Source: Volucribacter amazonae (lineage in GTDB: Bacteria; Pseudomonadota; Gammaproteobacteria; Enterobacterales; Pasteurellaceae). Taken from it: 64,000 bases of DNA. A model generated the notes under the pieces. It saw only the letters and a list, made by a program, of their open reading frames with translations. It was not told the origin of the DNA and ran no database searches. Location: the NCBI RefSeq assembly GCF_029783845.1, contig NZ_LWID01000001.1, positions 1,116,001 to 1,180,000 of the forward strand, given 5' to 3'. Below, in pieces: positions 54,799 through 63,237 of this stretch. The translations under genes and the position numbers were made by a program. Position 1 is the first letter of the stretch. The number at the start of each line of letters is the position of its first letter.

Positions 54799-55174
54799 TA
54801 TTCAGTTCCTCGGTTAAAGATTAAACAAAAAATCGGCGTGAGTATATAGAAAATCATTCTCAATCACAAGAAAATCTTGTGTAAATAATGGTCAAATTTA
54901 CCATAATTAATGCAAAGTGCGGTGGATTTTTGGTTTTTTTGTTATTTTCTCTGTTAATGGCTAAGGATTTTGCCGTTAGCGATGTACTTTCTTTATTGAT
55001 CAGAGGACAGAATAATGGATACGCTAATTTATTTATTAGTTGCTTATTGAGGATCTTGATTTATTCTACTACAGGTATTACCTTATCGATATAGGAAAAT
55101 AGGATGCAGATTTGCTAATTTTATAATAAAATTCAATCATAATATTTATCTATTATAGGATTGGGAGTTACAAC
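54799..55174. other. Gap between iron operon and defence genes
   Basis: 376 bp. Holds the Fur-like site (54850-54866), one USS in extended context (54912-54920) and CAGAGGACAGAATAATGGAT (55001-55020), whose near-copy occurs inverted at 61293-61313. A 68-codon ORF at 54888-55094 starts without an RBS and runs across the USS; I do not call it a gene. Confidence 0.6.
54850..54866. promoter_or_regulatory. Fur-like site upstream of the siderophore receptor
   Basis: On the minus strand GATTGAGAATGATTTTC, similar to the Fur core (GATAATGATAATC-like hexamers), 52 bp before the receptor start. Confidence 0.6.
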
Positions 55175-55966
55175 ATGACTATACCTGTAGGTAAAATGGA
55201 ATATCAACTTGGAGTACATCCAACTACAGGTTGTGGACTATCTTACTCTGATGATGAATTAAATACAGCATTAGCGGGAAAAGTTCAAGAAGTGGTTTTT
55301 GATATAGTAGGACAAAAACAGATTATAAATATCTTAGCGGAAACAGGTTTCTCGAAAGACGATATTGAAAAAAATTTAGTTCCTTTTGGTATGGATCCTG
55401 AAGACTGGCGTGTAGGTGAAGGGATTGCAGAGTGCTATTTATCGGAACATCGTCAATGTTTTTTTCCATGGCCCGATAGTAGAGATGAAAGAAAAATAGG
55501 ATCTAGTTTACCAGGAGCGGATTTAGTTGGTTTTCAGGTTATAGGAGATGAGATTTATTTTGCTTATGGAGAAGTAAAAACATCTAGTGAATCTAAATAT
55601 CCACCAGGTGTCATGGTCGGTCGTTCAGGTCTTCAATCTCAAATTGAAGATTTAAAAGATAATGATGAAACAAAGTGTACTTTAATGAATTATCTTGCCT
55701 TTAGAAGTCGAGGTCAAGATTGGGAAAATTATTTTAAAAGAGCTGCTCAAAAGTTTTTGAAATGTTCTAAAAATATACGGATTTTTGGTGTTTTAATTAG
55801 AGATGTACAACCTAATGAAAGAGATATTAAAAATAGAATAAATAACTTAGTCAAAAATCAATATTCTGAAACGTATATCGAGCTTCTAGCATTATATTTA
55901 CCAAGTCAAAGTATTTCGCAGTTAAGCCGTAAAATTATGCAATATAAAAATGGTGGTGTAATATGA
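55175..55966 (+). CDS. HamA-like (DUF1837) nuclease of a Hachiman-type defence system
   Basis: 263 aa. A likely PD-(D/E)xK core is visible: GADLVGF (D116), then YGEVKTSS (E133, K135), preceded by GEGIAECYLSEH. Spacing matches the active site I recall for HamA, which degrades DNA when released by its helicase partner HamB. RBS GGGAG 8 bases upstream. Its last codons overlap the helicase gene by 4 bp (ATGA), showing translational coupling. I rest the call on the helicase partner, size and motif; another restriction-type nuclease paired with a helicase is possible. Confidence 0.7.
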   Translation: MTIPVGKMEYQLGVHPTTGCGLSYSDDELNTALAGKVQEVVFDIVGQKQIINILAETGFSKDDIEKNLVPFGMDPEDWRVGEGIAECYLSEHRQCFFPWPDSRDERKIGSSLPGADLVGFQVIGDEIYFAYGEVKTSSESKYPPGVMVGRSGLQSQIEDLKDNDETKCTLMNYLAFRSRGQDWENYFKRAAQKFLKCSKNIRIFGVLIRDVQPNERDIKNRINNLVKNQYSETYIELLALYLPSQSISQLSRKIMQYKNGGVI

Positions 55967-58900
55967 ATATTACCCAACAATCTTTGGGAAGATTAAAAGA
56001 GCATTGGGCTATTCAAGCTATTGGCAATGAAGAGATTGAAAAGGCATTCAATTTGGCAAATCAATTGATTGTAAATAATGCCGTGGGAAAACAAATGGAA
56101 TTTGGTTTTTGTTTTACTTCTGCGGATTATAATTTATTAGAGCGTACTGCTATGGCTTATGAATTGGCTGCTATTGAAGGATTATCTACTTTATTAAGCC
56201 CGACTTCTGATGACAGCGAGCTAAGAATACAAGGTATGGCTGCTGCTCATCAGGCTTTTGATTTTTATCGCTTACTCCCTATTTCAGAAAATAATGAGAA
56301 AAGAATATTTCATATTTTACATATATCTGCATTGGCTTATTGTGGGCAAAAAAGTATAGATTTACATCGTTGGTTAAATGAGAATGAAGATAAATTAAAT
56401 ATTCCATCTGAAAATAATTCTAATTGGGATATAAAAATTCTGCACAACTTATTTCGTTGTTGGATTCATTTATTTCGTCATAAGAATTGGAAAAGTATCA
56501 ATGAAATAAATAGCATTGTTAATCGGCTTAGAGAAGAACAGAAAACATATGAAACTAATTTCTTTGCAGATTCTGATAATGCAGAAAATAGAGTAAAAGC
56601 ACTACGTTTGATTAGCTTGTATCATTGGGCAAAAGCAACGGAGATTCAGGCTGGTTATATGTTACAAGGTGAGCCTGTTGCCGTTGCTCAATTATTGGAT
56701 AAACATTTTGAATCAGCTATAGAAGCTGCTATTGATAGTGCAGATGCTCAACTTGAAATTTTGCTCAGATGGTTACAGGCAGCAGCCCGCCAAATGGCTG
56801 AATCTTCAATTTGGTGGGTAGCCCGTCGTATTAACTCCCGAGTAACAAAATTTGTTAATCAAGTTACTCGGGCTAATGCCTTGTTTGAGTTAATGCCACC
56901 ACAAAAAAATGCCATACAGGAACAAGGTTTATTAGATGTAGCAGCTACTGCGGTTGTGGTGGATATGCCTACATCCGGTGGTAAAACTTTACTGGCTCAA
57001 TTTAGAATTTTACAGGCACTCAACCAATTTTCAGATAATGACGAAGGGTGTTGGATCGCATATGTTGCACCCACTAAAGCATTAGTATCCCAAATTACAC
57101 GACGTTTACGTAAAGATTTTGAACCTATTGGTGTGAAAGTCGAGCAGCTCACAGGGGCGATTGATATAGATACTTTTGAAGACGAACTTTTAATCCAACA
57201 AGACAGAACTAAAAGTTTTGATGTTTTAGTAGCTACCCCTGAAAAACTACAATTAGTCATTCGTAATAAAAAAGTACCACGACCACTGGTATTGGTTGTT
57301 ATGGATGAAGCACACAATATTGAAGATGAAGAACGTGGCTTAAGAATAGAATTACTGCTCGCAACGATTAAGGGGGAATGTGATAGAGCCAATTTTCTAT
57401 TGCTTATGCCTTTTGTTGAAAAGGCTGAAACTCTAGCACGCTGGCTTGCACATGATCGTAATGCAGGTCGAACAATCAGTTTAGGAACAACTGCTTGGAA
57501 GCCAAATGAACGAATTGTAGGAATGTTTCGTGCTGTGGAAGCAGAAGGAAGAGGTAATTGGCGTTTACAATATGAGACTTTAATCACGACACAAAAAACG
57601 ATTCATTTAAAAGGGCAACATTTTGTTGGAAGGGTTAGACCAGTAGATGTTGCTAAAAGTAAAGCTACTACTACATTACAAACTGTTGCAATGGCAAAAA
57701 TTATGTCAGAGCGTGGAACTAGTCTTGCTATTACAAACAATATTTCACACGTTTGGAGTATGGCTCGTAACGTAGCTAAAGATATGCCAGTTTTAAATAA
57801 CATTCCTAATGAAATTTCTTTGGTTCAAAAATTTATTCAAGCTGAAATTGGAGCAGATTTTGAGCTAATTGATATGCTTTCAAAAGGTATTGGTGTTCAT
57901 CATGCAGGGCTATCAGATGAAATGCGAGCTTTAATTGAATGGCTTGCTGAAGAAGGGAAACTCAAAATACTTTGTGCAACAACAACGATTGCTCAAGGTA
58001 TTAATTTCCCTGTATCGTCGGTTTTCCTTGCAACATATAAATATCCATATGGTATTGAAATGTTACCAAGAGAATTTTGGAATCTTGCTGGCCGTGCGGG
58101 CAGAATGAACCATGAGAGTGTTGGGGTTGTTGGTATTGCAGCAAGCAATAAGCCAAATGAAATTGTTAATTATGTCAAAAGGGCAACTAGTGAGCTTGTT
58201 TCCCGTTTAATTCAAATGCTTGAACAGTTAGAGAACGCAGGAGAATTGAATGAATTACATAACAAAATATACAGTCCTGATTGGGAAGATTTTCGTTGTT
58301 ATGTGGCACATTTATGGAGTGAAAAGAAAAATCTTGAAGCAGTACTTTCGGAGACCGAACAACTTTTACGAAATACATTGGGATATGGTATTTTAGAAAG
58401 TGATTCACAAAATAAGCAGAAAGCCCAACAATTGTTAGAGGCCACACGCCAATACGCTCAATCACTAAGTGATAAAACCGGATTTGTTGCTTTAGCTGAT
58501 ATGACAGGATTTTCTCCTGAAGGTATTAGCAAAGCAATGACAGAAATCAATCAATTAGAGAAAAAACTAACAGTTAATGATTGGAAACCTGATAGTTTAT
58601 TTGGTGAACAATCAGGAATGTCTGATCTATTTGGTGTCATGCTGAAGGTACCGCAATTACAACGTAATTTGGAAGAAATAACTTCACAGGGCTCTGGACA
58701 CTCACAAATTGCTGATATTACCAAAGCTTGGGTATCTGGTAAAAATATTGAAGAAATTGCTAAGGAGTATTTTAATAGTGAGGATAATACTTCATCAATT
58801 ACTAATGCTTGTAAAGCAATATATCGGACGTTGATTAATAACGGAACTTGGGGATTTTCTGCTCTCAGCAAATTAGGTATAGATTTTGATAAAATTTCTG

Positions 58901-59196
58901 ATGAAGATAAACGTAATATTAATCTGTTACCATCAATGGTTTATCATGGCGTAAAAACTGAAGAAGCAGTTTTATTACGAATGAACGCTCTGCCACGTAG
59001 TATAGCAGAATCCTTTGGTGAAATATTTAAGGAAACTATTTCTAAAGATAATTACTCAGTTCAGGAAGCTCGGTGGTTTTTAAAACGAGCAGATAATGCG
59101 AAGTGGAATAAAGCTTCACAAAAATACTCAAATATACTAACAGGAAGTGAATATCGGAAAATTTGGAATATATTATCAGGTGATATTACCACTTAA
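55963..59196 (+). CDS. HamB-like SF2 (Ski2-type) helicase of a Hachiman-type defence system
   Basis: 1077 aa. An all-helical N-terminal region of about 300 residues is followed by a helicase core: Walker A DMPTSGGKT (334-342), VATPEKLQ, DEAH box in VVMDEAHNIEDEE (448-451), GVHHAGLSDEMR, TTIAQGINFPV and motif VI NLAGRAGRMN (707-716). A long C-terminal region follows. The Ski2/Hel308-like motifs and pairing with a small nuclease fit HamB, which senses damaged or abnormal DNA. No frameshift or missing motif, so it looks functional. Ends 85 bp before an IS element. Confidence 0.75.
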   Translation: MNITQQSLGRLKEHWAIQAIGNEEIEKAFNLANQLIVNNAVGKQMEFGFCFTSADYNLLERTAMAYELAAIEGLSTLLSPTSDDSELRIQGMAAAHQAFDFYRLLPISENNEKRIFHILHISALAYCGQKSIDLHRWLNENEDKLNIPSENNSNWDIKILHNLFRCWIHLFRHKNWKSINEINSIVNRLREEQKTYETNFFADSDNAENRVKALRLISLYHWAKATEIQAGYMLQGEPVAVAQLLDKHFESAIEAAIDSADAQLEILLRWLQAAARQMAESSIWWVARRINSRVTKFVNQVTRANALFELMPPQKNAIQEQGLLDVAATAVVVDMPTSGGKTLLAQFRILQALNQFSDNDEGCWIAYVAPTKALVSQITRRLRKDFEPIGVKVEQLTGAIDIDTFEDELLIQQDRTKSFDVLVATPEKLQLVIRNKKVPRPLVLVVMDEAHNIEDEERGLRIELLLATIKGECDRANFLLLMPFVEKAETLARWLAHDRNAGRTISLGTTAWKPNERIVGMFRAVEAEGRGNWRLQYETLITTQKTIHLKGQHFVGRVRPVDVAKSKATTTLQTVAMAKIMSERGTSLAITNNISHVWSMARNVAKDMPVLNNIPNEISLVQKFIQAEIGADFELIDMLSKGIGVHHAGLSDEMRALIEWLAEEGKLKILCATTTIAQGINFPVSSVFLATYKYPYGIEMLPREFWNLAGRAGRMNHESVGVVGIAASNKPNEIVNYVKRATSELVSRLIQMLEQLENAGELNELHNKIYSPDWEDFRCYVAHLWSEKKNLEAVLSETEQLLRNTLGYGILESDSQNKQKAQQLLEATRQYAQSLSDKTGFVALADMTGFSPEGISKAMTEINQLEKKLTVNDWKPDSLFGEQSGMSDLFGVMLKVPQLQRNLEEITSQGSGHSQIADITKAWVSGKNIEEIAKEYFNSEDNTSSITNACKAIYRTLINNGTWGFSALSKLGIDFDKISDEDKRNINLLPSMVYHGVKTEEAVLLRMNALPRSIAESFGEIFKETISKDNYSVQEARWFLKRADNAKWNKASQKYSNILTGSEYRKIWNILSGDITT

Positions 59197-59309
59197 TAAA
59201 AAGCACCAATTTAAAATACCAATAGTTGTATACGATGTATAGTAATTTCAATATAACATGTTATAGTTTTAAATTTTATGGTGTAATGGACAAAATAGTT
59301 GCTAATAAT

Positions 59310-59808
59310 AATTTTCTCAAATTGCTAGTAACTCTTTTTATTAAAAAATCCTTTATAAACACAATCTTACGCTTTCCACTTAATCCGTTATGATTAAATT
59401 AATTTCCACTTAAGTTCACTAAATAAACTTTCTAACCGATTTGTTGTTTTTTCAATATTTAATTCCGCATACCTTTCAAAGGTAAATAAATACCTTTCAT
59501 AATATTTCATGCTCGCTAATGCTCCTCTTAGTCCTTTATGTTTATAAGAAAAATAACCTTTTTCATTGCATTTATCTGAGAGTTCATTCAAATAATCTTG
59601 ATGTTTTAAATACCAATAATGTAAACGACAAAAAATCATGCTTTTGACTTTCTTTTAATGTTTTCTTAAGTCATTTCCAGCTAGAGATTTATGTTTTTTC
59701 TTCACTTTCTCATCGCCATTGCCACAAGATGAAAATGACTCATTTGAATAGGCGTATTGAATATTTTTTAATAATCTACGACAGATATGCAGGTAGTTGA
59801 TTGAATAA
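59310..59808 (-). pseudogene. IS256-variant transposase, C-terminal fragment
   Basis: An open stretch 59394-59639 reads to IEKTTNRLESLFSELKWKL, then continues in another frame as NHNGLSGKRKIVFIKDFL down to about 59310. That pattern is the C-terminus of the IS256-variant family. A frameshift near 59390 and the IS630 insertion both inactivate it. Confidence 0.78.
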
Positions 59809-59810
59809 TA

Positions 59811-60699
59811 TATAGTAAAATCTAATTAAATACGCTACAATATTCACATGGCATACTCAAAAGACTACCGACAAATGATATTAGCCAAACTCAAAGGTGG
59901 CGCAAGCTTTCGAGAATTGGCACAAGAGTTTCAGCTCAGTACTAACACCATCCAGAGATGGAAGAAAAACCCTGAACGAAAGAAACGTATTGTTAAACCT
60001 TATAAGATTGATAACGAGCTCCTCAAAGCCGATGTTGAAGCTTATCCCGATGATTATCAATGGCAGCGAGCACAGCGTTTAGGTTGTAGCCAAAACGCCA
60101 TTTGTACGGCTTTAAAAAGGCTCGGAATAACACGTAAAAAAAGACGTTAGCGCATTCTCAAGCAAATACTGAAAAACGAAAGTCTTTTCTTAATGCGCTA
60201 AAAGCATTTAAAAAAGCGGGAAGAAAAATCATTTATTTAGATGAGAGCGGCTTTAAAATGCATGACAACAGACCGCATGGGTATGCTCAAAGAGGTAAGC
60301 CTTGTCTTAGCCAATCCAACTGGCAACTTAAAAACCAGAGTAATGCCATCGGTGCTGTACTTAATCAACAGCTCTTTGCTGTGGGGCTGTATGATTGCAG
60401 TATCAATAGCGATGTTTTTCATGGTTGGGTCGAGCAGTGATTACTTCCGCAACTTCCTGATAACAGTGTTATTGTGATGGATAATGCTGCTTTTCATAAA
60501 GGTTCAGACACAAAAGCATTGATAGAAGCCGCGGGGCATACCATTCTCTGGCTCCCACCTTACAGTCCTGACCTTAATCCAATTGAACGCACTTGGGCTT
60601 GGATAAAGCAAAAACGTAAAGAATGTCGGTTAAATTGCATCGACCGTTTATTCTTTTATTTTATGTGGTTATGTAGCGATTTTTAATGGGTTTACTATA
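59811..60699 (+). mobile_element. IS630-family insertion sequence
   Basis: Ends TATAGTAAAATCTAATTAAA (59811-59830) and, inverted, TATAGTAAACCCATTAAAA (60681-60699), flanked by the duplicated TA typical of IS630/Tc1 elements. About 0.89 kb with two overlapping reading frames. Inserted inside an older IS256-variant element. Confidence 0.88.
59848..60686 (+). pseudogene. IS630 transposase, two frames, with internal stop
   Basis: First frame 59848-60150 (MAYSKDYRQMILAKLKGG, helix-turn-helix, ending ITRKKRR). A minus-one shift at the A7 run (60136-60142) enters the catalytic frame: IIYLDESGFKMHDNRPHGY, VIVMDNAAFHKG and PPYSPDLNPIERTWAW, the IS630 DDE motifs. This -1 shift is normal for such elements. 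However, TGA at 60438-60440 (VEQ-stop-LLPQLP) interrupts the catalytic frame, probably from TGG, so the transposase is likely dead. Confidence 0.85.
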
Positions 60700-61150
60700 G
60701 CTTTTTTTCTTAACCGATTTAGTACTGTCCGATAATAAATATCTTTTTTGTTTTCATAATTTGATGATAAATCGAGGCTATCCATTAACACTAACACACC
60801 AAAATCTCGTTTAAAGAAAGTGGTATTCATAATAATATTTAAATAAGTTGATGTGGGTAAAATTAAGATATTTTTCGGGGCTGTATCAATATATCTTTGA
60901 ATTGTTTTAACAGAGCATTGATATTTAATTGCAAGCGCTTTATACGTCTGTTTTCATTGAGAATAATGAAACCAAATTTCAGTGGGATTTAATTTATTTT
61001 TAAAGGTAAAGGTTTTATTACAATGATAGCATTTATAGTGTTGAATATTATTTTGAATGCCATATTTCTTAATATTCAGATTTAGGCAAAAAGGACAAGT
61101 TTTTTGTTCATTTTCAAAAAAGTGAGTTAAAGCCTTGTACTATAAGGCTT
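60700..61150 (-). pseudogene. IS256-variant transposase, N-terminal fragment
   Basis: Minus-strand translation gives CPFCLNLNIKKYGIQN, HYKCYHCNKTF, TYKALAIKYQCSVKTIQRYID and LVLMDSLDLSSNYENK. An in-frame TGA (60954-60956) and the IS630 junction break it. The zinc-ribbon plus helix-turn-helix layout identifies the family. Confidence 0.75.
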
Positions 61151-61173
61151 CAAGCCATTTTGTCCATTACACC

Positions 61174-61504
61174 TAAACTTCATTGACCTTAAGAAAAATA
61201 GTATCGCTACACAACTCTAAAGTACTGTTCTGGGGTAAATGATAGTTTATTAACCTTCTATTAGGGCTCCTGATTTATTCTACCATTATAATATCCTATT
61301 ATTCTGTCCTCTGAAAGCTGACAATGGTGAAATATAAAGTCGGAGAAACAATCGTCGTAAAAAACCAAAAACCCACCGCACTTTAATCCCAAATAGAACG
61401 ATAATATCAACAAACTTATTTTTCAGTAAAAAATAATTAATGCAAAGTATGCTTATCTATGCTACATTATTCGCCTTTTCTAACTAAAATTTAGGCTTAT
61501 TGGT
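61174..61504. other. Gap between IS elements and the ABC transporter operon
   Basis: 331 bp. Contains a USS (about 61375-61383, inverted, with extended T-rich context) and the inverted near-copy of CAGAGGACAGAATAAT (61298-61313). No gene is recognisable. The ABC operon promoter presumably lies at its 3' end. Confidence 0.6.
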
Positions 61505-62455
61505 GTGTTAAATCTTCTTACAAAGCGAATTATTCAACTTATGTTAGTGATTTGGTCAGTGGGAACCTTGACTTTTTTATTAACCCGAAATTTGCCGGGC
61601 GATATGGCTTATCGTATTGCAGCCAGTCGTTATGGTTATGATCAAACGGATACCGCCGCAGCGGAACTCGTGCGGTCTGAATTAGGATTAAATTTACCTT
61701 GGTGGCAAAATTATTTTAATTGGTTAACGGATTTATTGCAGTTTAATTTGGGTAATTCCCTAGTCAGCGGACAACCTGTTTGGCAGGAAATTGGGCATCA
61801 ATTTGGGCATACTTTTGCCTTGGCGATAGTGGCATTATTGCTTTCATTATTTATTGGACCGCCATTAGGCTTATGGGCAGCTCGCAAACCTGATGGCTTG
61901 GTAGATAAAGCCAGTTTATGGTTAAGCACCTTGTTGCGTTCTATCCCTGCTTTTATTATTGGCATTGGCTTAATCATTCTCTTTGCGGTAAAGCTAAAGT
62001 GGCTACCTGCCGCAGGCTATGGCAGTTGGCAATATTTTATCTTGCCCGCCCTTACATTAGCTTTAGGCTTGAGTGCGGTGTCAGTGCGTATTAGCCGCCA
62101 CGCTATGGTAAGTGTCAAACAAACTGACTATTATCAATATGCACAATTAAAAGGTTTAACACCATGGCAATGTTTTTATCGTCATGGTTTACGCAATGTG
62201 GCTATTCCAATTTTGGCTTATCATTCGGTACAACTGATTTATTTAATTGAAGGTGTTGTGATTGTTGAAAGTCTTTTTGCTTGGCCGGGTAGCGGACACG
62301 CATTAGTCCACGCCGTTATCGCGCGTGATGTTCCCCTTATTCAAGGTACCGCACTGATTATGGGGGCGATTTTTGTCCTATTAAATATGTTGGTGGATAT
62401 GTTAGCTGCTTGCATTGATCCTCGCATTAAATCTCAAGGAACAGCACTATGTTAA
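61505..62455 (+). CDS. DppB/NikB-type ABC transporter permease
   Basis: 316 aa from a GTG start. About six membrane helices with the binding-protein-dependent permease signature LGLSAVSVRISRHAMVSV...YAQLKGLTPWQ and the family ending FAWPGSGHALVHAVIARDVPLIQG. Such permeases import peptides, nickel or metal-chelator complexes. It overlaps the next permease gene by 7 bp. No solute-binding-protein gene precedes it in the window. Confidence 0.88.
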   Translation: MLNLLTKRIIQLMLVIWSVGTLTFLLTRNLPGDMAYRIAASRYGYDQTDTAAAELVRSELGLNLPWWQNYFNWLTDLLQFNLGNSLVSGQPVWQEIGHQFGHTFALAIVALLLSLFIGPPLGLWAARKPDGLVDKASLWLSTLLRSIPAFIIGIGLIILFAVKLKWLPAAGYGSWQYFILPALTLALGLSAVSVRISRHAMVSVKQTDYYQYAQLKGLTPWQCFYRHGLRNVAIPILAYHSVQLIYLIEGVVIVESLFAWPGSGHALVHAVIARDVPLIQGTALIMGAIFVLLNMLVDMLAACIDPRIKSQGTALC

Positions 62456-63237
62456 AATCCCTTTCTTTCGCCCAAAAGTGCGGTCTATTTTTATTATGTT
62501 TTTTATTTGCTTTTGCTTATTTGCAACCTTATTTCTATCCTATGGACGAGGCATTGCAAAACTTAAACAAAACCTTGCAAAAACCCAGCACACTTTATTG
62601 GTTAGGTACTGATCATTTTGGACGGGATATGCTAGCAAGGCTTGCCGCTGCTATGCGATTATCCTTTGGCTTAATTCTGCTTTCGGTCAGTGTTTCCCTC
62701 GCTTTTGGCTTATTATTTGGCATTATGGCTGGCTACCTAGGCGGTTGGCTTGATCGTATCTTAAATTTTATCAGTGAAATTATCATGGCATTACCAGGCT
62801 TGCTGTTTATTTTATTGTTTGCCGCCCTTGCTCCGGGATCCTTTTGGTCATTATATTTGGGGATTGCTTTGGTTATGTGGGTAGAATTTTTCCGTGTAAT
62901 TCGCACCATAAGCCAAAGTATTGCCCGTAGTGGCGAAATTGAATCTTCCCAATTAATGGGAATGGGCTTTTTTTATTGTTTAAAACGCCATTTTTTACCG
63001 AAGCTGGCTTCTATTGTCTTTACCCTCAGTGCCTTTGCCGCAGGCAATGCGGTATTAGCATTAGCCACTTTAGGCTTTGTCAATGTCGGATTAAGACCAC
63101 CCACCGCTGAACTCGGTTTAATGATGACCGAATTATTTCCTTATTATTATGAAGCACCATGGATTTTTCTTCAGCCGATTTTAGCGGTATTTTTATTGGT
63201 GTTAAGTTTTCAATTATTATCTGGTAAGGTGCGATAA
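62449..63237 (+). CDS. DppC/NikC-type ABC transporter permease
   Basis: 262 aa. LGTDHFGRDMLARLAAAMRLSFG is the signature of DppC-type partners, and the permease signature (EIESSQLMGMGFFYCLKRHFLPKL) follows. A USS is embedded in frame near 62476. It overlaps its upstream partner by 7 bp and the ATPase gene by 1 bp. The pair makes the membrane channel of the importer. Confidence 0.9.
   Translation: MLKSLSFAQKCGLFLLCFLFAFAYLQPYFYPMDEALQNLNKTLQKPSTLYWLGTDHFGRDMLARLAAAMRLSFGLILLSVSVSLAFGLLFGIMAGYLGGWLDRILNFISEIIMALPGLLFILLFAALAPGSFWSLYLGIALVMWVEFFRVIRTISQSIARSGEIESSQLMGMGFFYCLKRHFLPKLASIVFTLSAFAAGNAVLALATLGFVNVGLRPPTAELGLMMTELFPYYYEAPWIFLQPILAVFLLVLSFQLLSGKVR

Larger units (their letters stand above)
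59280..61173 (-). mobile_element. IS256-variant (Zn-binding type) element, split by an IS630 insertion
   Basis: The ends are perfect 17-bp inverted repeats, GGTGTAATGGACAAAAT (59280-59296 and 61157-61173 inverted). Removing the nested IS630 (about 887 bp) leaves about 1.0 kb. The minus-strand transposase has an N-terminal zinc-finger-like CPFCxxxxIKKYG and CYHCNKTF. No clear target duplication is visible (AAATTTTAT against AAACTTCAT is only similar). Confidence 0.82.

Noticed and set aside
54888..55094. 68-codon ORF upstream of the HamA-like gene
   Set aside because: No ribosome-binding site, overlaps a USS and the repeated CAGAGGACAG segment, and the translation shows no recognisable pattern; only a hydrophobic stretch arising from T-rich DNA.
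56997..57587. 196-codon minus-strand ORF opposite the helicase gene
   Set aside because: Antisense to conserved helicase motifs; Ser/Arg-rich and without a recognisable domain.
59271..61183. Target-site duplication around the outer IS (AAATTTTAT / AAACTTCAT)
   Set aside because: Two mismatches and an offset of one base; too weak to call in AT-rich DNA.
54905..61385. Inverted similarity of the USS-containing flanks on both sides of the island (AAAGTGCGGTGG plus T-rich runs)
   Set aside because: It is explained by the extended USS consensus (core followed by spaced T runs), not by a specific terminal repeat.
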